NCBI GenBank assembly: GCA_003167495.1
Contig: PMSX01000147.1
Span: 1-49,446 of the forward strand
Direction: 5' to 3'
DNA: 49,446 nucleotides
Source of the DNA: Bryobacterales bacterium
GTDB taxonomy: Bacteria; Acidobacteriota; Terriglobia; Bryobacterales; Bryobacteraceae
Positions 40,468 to 49,378 of the stretch are shown here, in pieces. The first letter of the stretch is position 1. Every line of letters begins with the position of its first letter. The notes below the pieces were generated by a model that did no database searches, had not been told where the DNA came from, and saw only the letters and a program-made list of their open reading frames with translations. Made by a program: the position numbers and the translations under genes.

Positions 40468-41940
40468 TCACTGTCGCTGTTCTGTTCGCGGTTGGTTTTC
40501 AGAAATCCGCTGCCGGTACTCGCGCGCTTTTCTATAAATCGCTTGCGTATCCACCGTTAGCACTTTACGCTCCGCCACCACCTGCCTCCCATTGATGAAT
40601 ACATCTTCAACGTCGCTGGCTTGTCCGGCGTGCACCATCTGCGCGTAGAGATTTTCAGCGAGCGGCACATCGTGCGCTCCGTTCAGTGTGACAGCAATGA
40701 CATCCGCCTTTTTGCCCTCTTCGAGCGAGCCAATCTGGCTGTCCATCCCCAAGGCCCGCGCGCCTCCCATCGTGGCCATCTCGAACACCTGTTCGGCCGG
40801 CAACACCGTTGGGTCCATGCGCGATACCTTTTGCAGTTTGGCTGCTAGATCCATCTCCCGAAACAGATCGGCGCTGTCGTTGCTGCCGGCAAAGCCATCT
40901 GTTCCTAAGCCGACGTGCAAGCCCGCTTTCAACATCTCAGTCACGTGCGCAATGCCAGCCGCCATCTTGGTGTTGCTGGACGGGCAGTGCGCAACGCCGG
41001 TGCCGTGCTTTCGCAGAATCTCGATATCGTTGTCGTCCAGGTAAATCGCATGTGCCGCCACCACACGCCCGTCCAGCACGCCAAGCTTTTCCAACACTTG
41101 AACGGGAGTCATATTACGCTTTGTCAAGGCATCGTCACGCTCCTGCGCGATTTCGGCCAAGTGAATCAGCAGCGGCGCATCATATTTCACGGCAAGCGTG
41201 TGAGCCGCAATCAAAGCTTCGTCAGGCGTGGTGTAGATCGCGTGCGGCGCCAGGGCCGGAGTGATCAGTTCGTCTTTCCCATACTTCCGCAGATAGCGTT
41301 CAGCTCTCGTGAGCGTTTCCTGCCAACTGCGGTAATCGGGGGCAGGGAAGCCAATGATAGTCTGCCCAAGCACGCCGCGCACACCCACCTCTTTGGCAGC
41401 TTCCGCTTCGGCATCTTCGAAATAATACATGTCAGTATAAGTGGTGATGCCGGCCAGCACCATCTCCACGCAGGCCAAACGCGTGCCCGCTTGCACAAAA
41501 TCCGCCGTGACGTTCTTGGATTCTGCCGGAAAAATATAGTTCTTCAACCAGTCTTCCAACCGTTTGTCTTCGGCCAGGCCGCGCAGCAACGACATGGGAG
41601 CATGGGTATGCGTGTCAATCAAGCCAGGCGCTAAGAGCGCATCGGGTTTATCGAGTGTGTGCTTGGGCTGAAAGCGTGCGAGGTCTTTCTGTGTCCCTAC
41701 GGCCACAATGCGCGAACCGGAAATCGCTACTGCTCCCTGGTCGATAATGCGGTGACGGTCGTCCATAGTCACGACGTAGCGCGCCCTCAGAACCCAGTCC
41801 ACCGCCAATGGATTCCGACCCTCCGTTTTTGCCGGCTCGTTGGGTTTTTTGGGTAGGATGTGGGGTAAAGGTATAGATTGCCACGTCAGCAATACCAACA
41901 CCCCGCTGCACAAAGCCGGATTAGAGAAAAGACGCATCAA
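40468..41940 (-). CDS. Exported amidohydrolase (SAH/MTA deaminase-like, TRZ/ATZ family)
   Basis: A 490-residue metal-dependent hydrolase. After a hydrophobic N-terminus (about 10-25) the domain starts at VDWVLRARYVVTMD. The metal site begins with GLIDTHTHAPMSLLRG (His111, His113), followed by the glutamate/histidine of LLIHLAEIAQE, HAIYLDDNDIEIL and the aspartate of GLGTDGFAGSNDS. The C-terminal return to the small beta-domain (GSLEEGKKADVIAV) is complete. Relatives deaminate 5'-methylthioadenosine, S-adenosylhomocysteine, guanine or chlorotriazines. The leader suggests it is exported or membrane-anchored, which is uncommon in this group. Its first 20 bp overlap the cytidine deaminase gene, so the two are coupled. 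Confidence 0.85.
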   Translation of the reverse strand: MMRLFSNPALCSGVLVLLTWQSIPLPHILPKKPNEPAKTEGRNPLAVDWVLRARYVVTMDDRHRIIDQGAVAISGSRIVAVGTQKDLARFQPKHTLDKPDALLAPGLIDTHTHAPMSLLRGLAEDKRLEDWLKNYIFPAESKNVTADFVQAGTRLACVEMVLAGITTYTDMYYFEDAEAEAAKEVGVRGVLGQTIIGFPAPDYRSWQETLTRAERYLRKYGKDELITPALAPHAIYTTPDEALIAAHTLAVKYDAPLLIHLAEIAQERDDALTKRNMTPVQVLEKLGVLDGRVVAAHAIYLDDNDIEILRKHGTGVAHCPSSNTKMAAGIAHVTEMLKAGLHVGLGTDGFAGSNDSADLFREMDLAAKLQKVSRMDPTVLPAEQVFEMATMGGARALGMDSQIGSLEEGKKADVIAVTLNGAHDVPLAENLYAQMVHAGQASDVEDVFINGRQVVAERKVLTVDTQAIYRKAREYRQRISENQPRTEQRQ

Positions 41941-42322
41941 AGGGCCTCGGAAGAATTTGCTTCACCGTCATAGTCTCACGCTTGCCCGCTAAATTCTCTA
42001 ACACTACTTCCGCGTCACCGCAAAATTCCCAGAGAATCTGGCGGCAGGCTCCGCACGGCGGCGTCAGCGTGTCGGTATCTGCCACTACCGCGATGCGTTT
42101 GAGCTTACCGGCTCCTTCCGACACCGCCTTGAACACCGCCACCCGCTCGGCGCATAGCGTAAGCCCATAGCTGGCGTTTTCAATATTGCAGCCGGTAAAC
42201 ACGCGGCCGTGCTCGTCTTCGAGCGCGCAGCCCACCTGGAAGTGCGAAAAAGGCACATGCGCTCGTTCGCGAACCGTCTTCGCCGCCGCAATCAATTCGT
42301 CCAAGCTCATAGACCCGTTCAT
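41921..42322 (-). CDS. cdd: Cytidine deaminase
   Basis: A 133-residue homotetramer-type cytidine deaminase, converting cytidine and deoxycytidine to uridine forms in the cytosol for salvage. The zinc site is complete: Cys57-Ala-Glu59 in LCAER and Cys90/Cys93 in PPCGACRQ. VGCALEDEHGRVFTGCNIEN before it forms the substrate pocket. Either the ATG at 42322 or that at 42310 could be the start. The last 20 bp overlap the amidohydrolase gene, linking two deaminase-type functions in one message. Confidence 0.95.
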   Translation of the reverse strand: MNGSMSLDELIAAAKTVRERAHVPFSHFQVGCALEDEHGRVFTGCNIENASYGLTLCAERVAVFKAVSEGAGKLKRIAVVADTDTLTPPCGACRQILWEFCGDAEVVLENLAGKRETMTVKQILPRPFDASFL

Positions 42323-42353
42323 GGTAGCGCAATAGCTTTTACAGACTTCCTTC

Positions 42354-42386
42354 TTGTTTTTAATCTGTACTGTTTGTTATAGTACA
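42354..42386 (+). promoter_or_regulatory. Promoter and operator of the GntR-ABC operon
   Basis: TTGTTT (42354-42359) and TATAGT (42378-42383) are 18 bp apart and can serve as -35 and -10 boxes. TGTACT (42366-42371) and AGTACA (42381-42386) form a perfect 6-bp inverted repeat with a 9-bp spacer over the promoter, resembling YtrA-type operators that contain GTAC half-sites. The GTG start at 42391 is so close that the message would be leaderless. Autoregulation by the encoded GntR protein is the natural reading. Confidence 0.65.
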
Positions 42387-42390
42387 CACA

Positions 42391-42792
42391 GTGATTCCGT
42401 TTAGTCTCGTTTTCGAGCCCGGCGTCGCTCTTTACGAGCAGGTAGTCTACGCCGCCAAAAAAGCGGTTATTTCGGGCCAGATGCAGCCTGGCGACGCATT
42501 CCCCTCCGTCCGGGAGTTGAGCAAAGCCTTAAAGATTAACCCCAACACGGCTCACAAAGTGATTATGCAGCTTGTCTCCGAAGGACTGATTGAAGTCCAC
42601 CCGGGGCGGGGCACTCTCGTTGCCGAGCGCGGGCCATGCACAGCCGCGGAGCGCGGCAAGCTGCTGAAAACAGAGCTCGAGCAACTTGTGGTCGAGGCCA
42701 AAAAACTCGGCTTGGGTCTTGACGAAGTCCATGAAGCCCTCGACCAACACTGGCGCAGGCTCGATGGCAACAAAACAGGGAGGAAATTATGA
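42391..42792 (+). CDS. GntR family regulator, YtrA subfamily
   Basis: A 133-residue protein with a winged helix-turn-helix at about 12-75 (LYEQVVYAAKKAVISGQMQP then PSVRELSKALKINPNTAHKV and the wing VHPGRGTLV). The short helical tail (85-130) has no effector domain, which defines the YtrA group that usually controls a neighbouring ABC transporter. The start is GTG. It overlaps the ABC ATPase gene in ATGA and is preceded by an inverted-repeat operator. Confidence 0.9.
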   Translation: MIPFSLVFEPGVALYEQVVYAAKKAVISGQMQPGDAFPSVRELSKALKINPNTAHKVIMQLVSEGLIEVHPGRGTLVAERGPCTAAERGKLLKTELEQLVVEAKKLGLGLDEVHEALDQHWRRLDGNKTGRKL

Positions 42793-43694
42793 GTGCGGCA
42801 ATCTGTGCGACGAATCTCTCAAAACGATTTCGGAACGCGCCGGTATTGGACGGGCTGAACCTGGATGTCCCCTTGGGGAGCGTGTTCGCGCTAATCGGTT
42901 CAAACGGCGCCGGAAAGACCACAACCATCAAAATACTCATGAATTTCATCAAGGCGAGCTCTGGACAAGCCGAGGTGCTAGGTGTTGATTCCCGCAAAAT
43001 CGGTCCGCTCGACCTCACTCAAATTGGTTATGTCTCAGAGAACCAGGAAATGCCGGAGTGGATGACGGTCGGGTACCTTCTCGCCTATCTGAAACCGTTC
43101 TACCCCTCCTGGGATGACGCTCGGGCGGAGGAGTTAGTCCGGCAATTCGAACTGCCGCGCGGTCGCATACTTCGTCGTTTGTCCCGCGGCATGCGAATGA
43201 AGGCGGCGCTTGCCTCCTCCCTGGCATACCGCCCGCGCCTACTGGTGCTCGACGAACCCTTTAGCGGTCTCGATCCCGTCATGCGCGAAGATCTGATTGC
43301 AGGCCTGCTTGACAGTGCCGCCGAAACCACAATCTTCATCTCCTCGCACGATCTCTCCGATATTGAGACCTTCGCCAGCCACATCGGCTATCTAGCGGAC
43401 GGTCGCTTACAGTTTTCAGAGGAGATGACCTCGCTCGCAGCGCGCTTTCGCGAAATTGAAATCGCTCTGCGCGCGCCTCCCATTCTGCCAGTCGATGGCG
43501 AATGGCCTGCGACTTGGCTCGCGCCTCAGACCACGCACGTAATGGTTCGCTTCGTCGAAACGCAATTCGACGAAGAGCGTACCACCAACGAAATCGGCAG
43601 GGTTTTCCGCGAAGTTCGGCACATTTCCGTGAAGCCGTTGCCGCTGCGTTCCATCTTCTTAGCACTGGCCCGTGGCCGATCAAAAGCTGCCTAA
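42789..43694 (+). CDS. ABC transporter ATP-binding protein
   Basis: A 301-residue ATPase. Walker A is GSNGAGKTTT (37-46), the signature is LSRGMRMK (a GM form of LSGGQ common in YtrB-like ATPases), Walker B is LLVLDEPFSGLDP and the switch histidine is in ISSHDL. A roughly 80-residue C-terminal part follows the nucleotide-binding domain. It powers the membrane protein encoded next. Its ATG overlaps the GntR stop. YtrB-like transporters are tied to cell-envelope stress and antibiotic response in Firmicutes, but the substrate here is not known. Confidence 0.95.
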   Translation: MSAAICATNLSKRFRNAPVLDGLNLDVPLGSVFALIGSNGAGKTTTIKILMNFIKASSGQAEVLGVDSRKIGPLDLTQIGYVSENQEMPEWMTVGYLLAYLKPFYPSWDDARAEELVRQFELPRGRILRRLSRGMRMKAALASSLAYRPRLLVLDEPFSGLDPVMREDLIAGLLDSAAETTIFISSHDLSDIETFASHIGYLADGRLQFSEEMTSLAARFREIEIALRAPPILPVDGEWPATWLAPQTTHVMVRFVETQFDEERTTNEIGRVFREVRHISVKPLPLRSIFLALARGRSKAA

Positions 43695-43704
43695 AGGACG
43701 AGAA

Positions 43705-45141
43705 ATGTCACAGACTCTGCACATCTTGAAGAAAGATATCCGCCATTTGCGGCTTGAAATCAGCCTATTTCTTCTGGTTACAGCGATGTTTGCTTTTGCC
43801 GAAAGGTTTTTGGGAGACCGGCTTGGAGCACGTGCTCTTCTGACCATAGCGTCCGCGTATTTGATCGCTCGTGTCATCCACGCGGAAGCAGTACCCGGCG
43901 ATAATCAGTTCTGGATTAGCCGCCCCTATCGCTGGAAGAGCCTGCTCGGCGCGAAACTCCTGTTCATCTTCATCTTTATAAATCTCCCGATACTCTTTGC
44001 CCGGCTATTTCTGCTCGTGCTCGCCGGGTTTCCACTTTCGTCCAGCTTGCCAGGTCTACTCTGGTCGCACTTTCTGATCCTGTTTGTTGCCTCCCTTCCA
44101 ATCGCGGCGCTCGCCACAGTGACCGGCGGCCTGGTTCCTTTCATCTTCTCCGCGTTAGTGATACTGGCGGTCGTAATTGGAATTCAGGAGATGATGATGC
44201 CGCCGTTTTCGCCGTCCGTCCGAACGCTCATCGACGGGGTTCAATGGGTATGGGATGCCATGGCAGCCATTGCCCTGTCAGCCGCCGCAATTCCAATCGT
44301 TTGCATTCAATATAAGAACCGCAAGACGCGCCTCTCTCGAACATTGGCCATCACTGTGGCCGCTCTCACTGCGGCGGCATACCTGTACGTTCCATGGCCG
44401 GCGGCAATGGCCGTCCAGACACAACTTTCCAAGCGGACGTTCGATACTTCCTCAATCCATGCCACACTTGACCCGAGTTCAAAGCTAGGCTTCTCCGCGG
44501 GAGGCAGATCGCCCGGAATCGAGCTTGATTTTCCAATTGCGGTCACGGGAGTCCCCGAAGCGATTCACGTTGAGGCAGACGCCCTGGCTGTCTCTTTTCA
44601 GGGTGCTCATGGCTGGACTTGGAAATCCGGACCCTATAATTATCCGGCCCTGCCGAAGAGAATAAGTCGCTCGGGGCTCACGGTCTTTAACGGTCTGGTA
44701 GTCATGCCGCGTGCGTCTTTCAATCAAGCGCGTCAACAGAGCGTCACCTTGCGGGCAACGATCTACCTCACCTTATTCGGCAACACCCGAACCAAGACCG
44801 TTCCGCTTAAGAACACATTCGTGAATGTGATAGACGGCTTGCAATGTGTGTCGGCGCTGGGTCCGTTAGGCGACATGGCATGCCGGTCTCCTTTTCGTTG
44901 GCCCGCGCGAGTCGTGTACGCGAAGTTCGATGACTCCTATGTGACTCCCTTTCGTCACTCGATCTCCTATTCTCCATTTCCAGCCGATCTAAGTCTCGAT
45001 TGGGTCGAATTTGAATCGGTTTCGCGACCGAAAACTGCGCGCGAACTAACGATCATTACCAAAGAGCCTGTCAGGAACCTCCCCTTGAATTTCGAAGTCC
45101 CGAACATTAGGTTGGCGGATTTTGTAGAGGCCACTCAGTGA
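43705..45141 (+). CDS. ABC transporter membrane protein (ABC-2-like) with soluble C-terminal part
   Basis: A 478-residue membrane protein. Its N-terminal half has about six hydrophobic segments (from ISLFLLVTAMFAFAERFL through LAITVAALTAAAYLYVPW). From about residue 240 it is a soluble region with strand-like sequence, probably outside the membrane. The ATG at 43705 is chosen because AAAGGACG lies just upstream; an in-frame ATG 33 bp earlier has none. It is the natural partner of the ATPase gene ending 10 bp before. The C-terminal region resembles nothing I can name, so this transporter may include a built-in sensor or binding part. It ends 10 bp from the convergent hydrolase gene. Confidence 0.85.
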   Translation: MSQTLHILKKDIRHLRLEISLFLLVTAMFAFAERFLGDRLGARALLTIASAYLIARVIHAEAVPGDNQFWISRPYRWKSLLGAKLLFIFIFINLPILFARLFLLVLAGFPLSSSLPGLLWSHFLILFVASLPIAALATVTGGLVPFIFSALVILAVVIGIQEMMMPPFSPSVRTLIDGVQWVWDAMAAIALSAAAIPIVCIQYKNRKTRLSRTLAITVAALTAAAYLYVPWPAAMAVQTQLSKRTFDTSSIHATLDPSSKLGFSAGGRSPGIELDFPIAVTGVPEAIHVEADALAVSFQGAHGWTWKSGPYNYPALPKRISRSGLTVFNGLVVMPRASFNQARQQSVTLRATIYLTLFGNTRTKTVPLKNTFVNVIDGLQCVSALGPLGDMACRSPFRWPARVVYAKFDDSYVTPFRHSISYSPFPADLSLDWVEFESVSRPKTARELTIITKEPVRNLPLNFEVPNIRLADFVEATQ

Positions 45142-45151
45142 GCACGGCCTC

Positions 45152-46024
45152 TCAAGCGAGCGCCGCTTTGTATAAAGCCACAAGCTTGCCCCAAGCGCGC
45201 ACGGCGGCGGCCTTATTGTGGATCGGTGCGCCGTTCTGCATGGGCATATCTGGTACGCACCAGCCGTGCAAAGCTCCCGCGTACACTTCGATTTCCGCCG
45301 GTACATGGGCGCTCGCGAAAGCTTCCTTCAACTTGTCTTTGGCGTCCGGCTGACGCTCGTCGTCATTCGACGCGATACCGAAATACATACTAGCCTTTAT
45401 CTTCGGTGCCTGCAGATGCGGGCTATCGGGTTTATCGGTCACAAGGCCACCGCCGTGGAACGACGCACCCGCGCCAATTCGATTCGGGACCGCCGCGGCT
45501 GTCTTTACTACCAGCGGTCCTCCCATGCAGTAACCCTGGGTTCCAATCTTCTTCGCCGCATCCACTTCCTTCTGCGCGTCGAGGAAAGCGACGTATGCGA
45601 TGGCATCCTTCTCGCCATTGCCGGGGGCAGTGACCGATGCCACCAACGGCGCAATCTTCGCCCTGTCGTCGGGATTCTGAAAGTTGAAGTGGGAGGCATC
45701 GGTGAAGGGAGCTTTCGAAATGCGATAGAACGGATTGGGTACCAGAACCGAATAGCCCTCGGCGGCCACGCGCTTAGCGATATCGCGCATGGATGGCCGC
45801 AAGCCGAAAGCGTCGGGCCAGATCAACACTCCGGCATGGGAACCCGTTTTCGGGCGAATGAAAGCGGCGTCGCAGGTTCCATCGGATGTCTTGATTTCGA
45901 CGTCGGTTTCGATTATGGCAAGGTCCGCTGCCCCTGCCGAACCCACGGCCGCAAGGCTCGCCGTTAGGGAGAGAGCTACAAAATCGCGCCGCGCGATATC
46001 ACCGTTCTTTTGCTGTTCGTTCAT
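45152..46024 (-). CDS. Dienelactone hydrolase-like protein with Tat signal
   Basis: A 290-residue alpha/beta-hydrolase. The N-terminus has ARRDFVALSLTASLAAVGSA, a twin-arginine export signal (Arg12-Arg13 from the chosen start). The mature part carries the dienelactone hydrolase layout: nucleophile Cys166 in GYCMGG, an acidic residue in ASNDDERQPD and His in GALHGWC. The ATG at 46022-46024 has AAGGA just upstream and is preferred over a TTG 12 bp earlier. True dienelactone hydrolases are cytosolic, so an exported one may act on other esters or lactones. It ends opposite the ABC operon. Confidence 0.85.
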   Translation of the reverse strand: MNEQQKNGDIARRDFVALSLTASLAAVGSAGAADLAIIETDVEIKTSDGTCDAAFIRPKTGSHAGVLIWPDAFGLRPSMRDIAKRVAAEGYSVLVPNPFYRISKAPFTDASHFNFQNPDDRAKIAPLVASVTAPGNGEKDAIAYVAFLDAQKEVDAAKKIGTQGYCMGGPLVVKTAAAVPNRIGAGASFHGGGLVTDKPDSPHLQAPKIKASMYFGIASNDDERQPDAKDKLKEAFASAHVPAEIEVYAGALHGWCVPDMPMQNGAPIHNKAAAVRAWGKLVALYKAALA

Positions 46025-46321
46025 GACTTCCTTCAAAGAGAGTGTAGCGCCTTTAAGCAGAAGTCCATTTCTGACCCACTAATTTGGCACCGCTTTGCTG
46101 ATACGTCTCGGCCTTCTCTTTTCATCGCCCAACTTCTAACCGAGCCGCGACTGCTAAGGAGTCGGCAACGCCGCCCTCGCTTTGAGGGACTTCATCACTT
46201 TCATAGGAAGTGCTGTGAGCCGGCTTTCAAGGCGGCCAGCCCGTCGCCGGAGATTGGCTATTTGCGGGGCAGGACGGCATCCAGCGCACTGCGCTTGCTC
46301 CACTTTTGTGTCGCACACCCG
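46025..46321. other. Intergenic region between the hydrolase and the sensor kinase gene
   Basis: No gene is supported here. It holds one copy of the dispersed GAGCCG repeat (46142-46170) and right after it a small hairpin (CCCTC 46074+100 to GAGGG, i.e. 46174-46178 with 46184-46188) without a T-run. The rest is featureless. The kinase gene ends at its right edge, reading leftwards. Confidence 0.5.
46142..46170 (+). repeat. Dispersed GAGCCG-type repeat, copy B
   Basis: This 29-bp copy starts GAGCCGCGACTG and ends AAGGAGTCGGCAACG. It matches copy A at 37637-37666 in the outer blocks and differs mainly in the few bases between GACTG and AAGGAG. Both copies are intergenic and in the same orientation. 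Confidence 0.6.
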
Positions 46322-49300
46322 CTAAATCAATACCGCCTCTGGAACAGCCTCCGCGCTCAACGCCGAAACCGCTTCCAGCAACTCACTCACATCGATAGGC
46401 TTGGAAATAAAGCCATCCATTCCGGCAGCTGTGCACTGCTCCCGGTCGCCCGACATAGCGTTGGCTGTTAAAGCGACGATGGGAATTCTGCGTTCTTTCG
46501 GTTCGAGCTGGCGAATCGCCCGGGTTGCTTGATAGCCATCCACCTCTGGCATGTGTACATCCATCAGGATCAGGTCAAAAGACTCTTGCTCAAAAGCTTG
46601 GATAGCGGCGCGCCCGTCCCCCGCGATCTTAACAGTATGGCCCTGTTTTTCCAGTAGCCGCCGGGCTAGCGCTTGATTCACGCGATTGTCTTCCGCCACC
46701 AGAATGTGCAGCGGGCGAACGCTTTGCGCGGCACTCTTGTCTTCTCGTAGAGTGTGACGGGTGATTAGGTCGTTCGGGCTTCTGGTTGTAAGTAAGGACA
46801 ACTTGCTGATCGCCAGGAACAATTCTGAACTCTTGATCGGCTTAGCGAGATAGCATTCGATACCGAGCTCGCGGCAGCGAGTGGCATCGCCGCGCAAACC
46901 CATGGATGTAAGGATCGCAATCTTGATTTCCGATTCGGACCAGCGCTCGCGGATCTTGGCGGCGACCTCGAAGCCGTTCATCTCGGGCATCTGAACATCC
47001 AGCAGAACGAGCGAGAACGATTGCTCTTCGAGCAGCCGAATAGCGTCCGCGCCGCTACAGGCAGAGCGATGCTTCATGCGCCAGCCGGTGAGAAGAGCTT
47101 CTAACAAGCGCCGGTTGGTCGCATTGTCGTCGACAATCAGGATCGGCAAAGTTTGCAGGCGAAGATCTTTATCGGCGGCGGCAGCTCCATCAGTCTGCGA
47201 ATCGGCCAACGCAAAATTAGCCGTGAAATGAAACGTTGTGCCTTTGCCCAGTTCGCTGTCGAGCCAAATGCGTCCACCCATCATGGTCACCAACTGCTTC
47301 GAGATGGAGAGGCCCAAACCAGTGCCGCCGTAGCGGCGAGCGGTTGATCCGTCGGCTTGGGAGAATGCCCCAAAAACCGCTTCCTGCTTCTCCGGGGCGA
47401 TCCCGATTCCTGTATCGCGAATGAAAAAGTGCAGCAAGAATCCTTGTTGAGTATTCTCTTCCAAAGCGACCCGCACCGCGACTTCGCCGTGCGCCGTAAA
47501 CTTGATCGAATTTCCAACCAGGTTCAAGATGATTTGCCGCAGACGCCCCGGATCTCCTATCACGTTTGCCGGCACATCGTCATCTACTTCGTATACCACC
47601 TCCAGCCCTTTCTCGTGAGCTCGCATGCCCGCGCTGCGAAGCGCTTCCACTAAGGTGTCTCTCAAACAGAAGGGAATGGGATCGAAGTCGAGTTTGCCCG
47701 CCTCGATCTTCGAGAAGTCCAGAACGTCGTTGATCACAGTCAGAAGAGAATGAGCGGACGATTTCGCCATCGAGAGATAGCCCCGTTGCTCGGCTGTCAG
47801 ATCTGTATCGAGAGCCAATTCGGTCATTCCCAGTACACCGTTCATGGGCGTGCGAATCTCGTGGCTCATATTTGCCAGGAATTGGCTCTTGGCTAGGTTG
47901 GCAGCCTCCGCCTTCGCCTTTAGGATGTCCGCCTCTGCCAGTTGACCGCGGATCGTTTCCGTCTGCTGATGAACGCGTCTCCTCAATACAATCACCCAGG
48001 AGAACCCCGCGACGATTGCCAGGATCGTGCACACCAGGACAACGAAGGTATGGCTTGCCGTCCACCAGGATGCTCTTGCGAGCACGATGAGGTCTTTAGG
48101 GTCGCGCAGGAGTAGCCGAAATGTCTTTGGCAAATGATCAATGCTCGCATCAACCTCGACTAGAGAAATGCCAGTCAATTGCACTGTGCTGTCATCGGAG
48201 AACGACGATAGCTGCCCGCCGCCCAGCGAATAGGGTAGCGCCGCCTGAAAGATAATTCCGTCGGACGAGAGTCGGAGAATTTGATCGCCGCCCTGAACGT
48301 GCTGACTCAGCAGCTGTCCCCTAAGCTGCACCAAGCGGGCGTCGTAATCGCCATGCAGAGCCTGCTTCGCCGTCACCCTCACGGGGGCAACTTCTTGGGC
48401 ACTGTCCAGCGAAAGAAAACTAGCGTCTTGTAGAGCCGGTGAATAGGTGTTGGGAGCGGGGAATCCCACCAGATCCACCTGGCGACCAACGGTCACGGGG
48501 ATCGATTGATTCGTTTCAACCGCCAGCCCGCCTGTGGCGTCCTTAATAAACAGCCAGCGGCCCGGCCACTGCAAAGTGACGATACCCTGTACATGGACCC
48601 TGTGACCCGGGTTTTCATCGGGAGCAAACCGCAGTACATCGCCAATGGGCCGGATCGGCAGCGAGTAAGGATCGGTGCGTGCCGGCTCAATCACCTTGAC
48701 TTGTTTAATGTCAGGGGTCCACAAATGAAACCCCAGCAGCTGCCGGTTCGCGTTAAAGATCGGGCCACAGTTGCCGTTTACAACGATTCTGGCGTCGACC
48801 AGCTCTTCATAGCCCGGCTGTTCGCCAGGCATAATTACGTCGATCTGGTTACCCCCTGTCACAACGGTTAAGGTCGAGTGGCCCTTTTCATAAATGACCG
48901 AACGAACGATTCCGTCAATGCTAACCCACTGGCCATCGTCTTGTCCGCTTAGAAGCCGGTCTAAAGTCGTACTCTCGACCTTCGGCAGCTTGCCCACTCC
49001 CACCACTCGTATTCGCGGCCGGTCGACGATTGGCGCGAATCGGCCTGCGCTGGTTACGCCATTTACTTCCACCAGATCACCCGCATGGAGAAAAAGTCTA
49101 GGCTGGTGGGTAGCCTCGACGTATTGCGCGGCGGTGCCGTCGTGAATAAAAAGGTAGCCGAATTGCGGGTCGAAGAAAGTGACAATGCCGCGCAGCAGAA
49201 CTGGATAACCGCGCTGTGCTTCCAGTTGCGTGAGATGCCGGATTTCCTTGGCGTTGGTTATAGTCGGTAATTGCGCGCCAAAATTGGTTGCCACGAAGCC

Positions 49301-49378
49301 CAGGAGCATCAGGGTTAGGCGCGTACTCGTTGGACGACGCAGTCTCACGCCGCTTAGGCATTTGTGGCACGGAGCCAT
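46322..49378 (-). CDS. Hybrid histidine kinase with OB-like repeat sensor and two receiver domains
   Basis: A 1018-residue protein. A hydrophobic start (about 20-35) is followed by about 400 extracytoplasmic residues with four passages of similar layout (starting near 50, 137, 245 and 336), such as [50 protein letters not shown] and [10 protein letters not shown], suggestive of tandem OB-like barrels. A membrane helix (444-466) and coiled coil follow. The HisKA box is [11 protein letters not shown] (His506); the ATP-binding boxes are [20 protein letters not shown] and [10 protein letters not shown]. Two receivers follow (LIVDDNATN with [21 protein letters not shown] with [11 protein letters not shown]). 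There is no HPt domain. The signal is unknown. Confidence 0.9.
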   Translation of the reverse strand: MAPCHKCLSGVRLRRPTSTRLTLMLLGFVATNFGAQLPTITNAKEIRHLTQLEAQRGYPVLLRGIVTFFDPQFGYLFIHDGTAAQYVEATHQPRLFLHAGDLVEVNGVTSAGRFAPIVDRPRIRVVGVGKLPKVESTTLDRLLSGQDDGQWVSIDGIVRSVIYEKGHSTLTVVTGGNQIDVIMPGEQPGYEELVDARIVVNGNCGPIFNANRQLLGFHLWTPDIKQVKVIEPARTDPYSLPIRPIGDVLRFAPDENPGHRVHVQGIVTLQWPGRWLFIKDATGGLAVETNQSIPVTVGRQVDLVGFPAPNTYSPALQDASFLSLDSAQEVAPVRVTAKQALHGDYDARLVQLRGQLLSQHVQGGDQILRLSSDGIIFQAALPYSLGGGQLSSFSDDSTVQLTGISLVEVDASIDHLPKTFRLLLRDPKDLIVLARASWWTASHTFVVLVCTILAIVAGFSWVIVLRRRVHQQTETIRGQLAEADILKAKAEAANLAKSQFLANMSHEIRTPMNGVLGMTELALDTDLTAEQRGYLSMAKSSAHSLLTVINDVLDFSKIEAGKLDFDPIPFCLRDTLVEALRSAGMRAHEKGLEVVYEVDDDVPANVIGDPGRLRQIILNLVGNSIKFTAHGEVAVRVALEENTQQGFLLHFFIRDTGIGIAPEKQEAVFGAFSQADGSTARRYGGTGLGLSISKQLVTMMGGRIWLDSELGKGTTFHFTANFALADSQTDGAAAADKDLRLQTLPILIVDDNATNRRLLEALLTGWRMKHRSACSGADAIRLLEEQSFSLVLLDVQMPEMNGFEVAAKIRERWSESEIKIAILTSMGLRGDATRCRELGIECYLAKPIKSSELFLAISKLSLLTTRSPNDLITRHTLREDKSAAQSVRPLHILVAEDNRVNQALARRLLEKQGHTVKIAGDGRAAIQAFEQESFDLILMDVHMPEVDGYQATRAIRQLEPKERRIPIVALTANAMSGDREQCTAAGMDGFISKPIDVSELLEAVSALSAEAVPEAVLI

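Noticed and set aside
46174..46188. Hairpin CCCTC/GAGGG as a transcription terminator
   Set aside because: The stem is only 5 bp and no T-run follows; it also lies upstream of neither gene end in a useful position.
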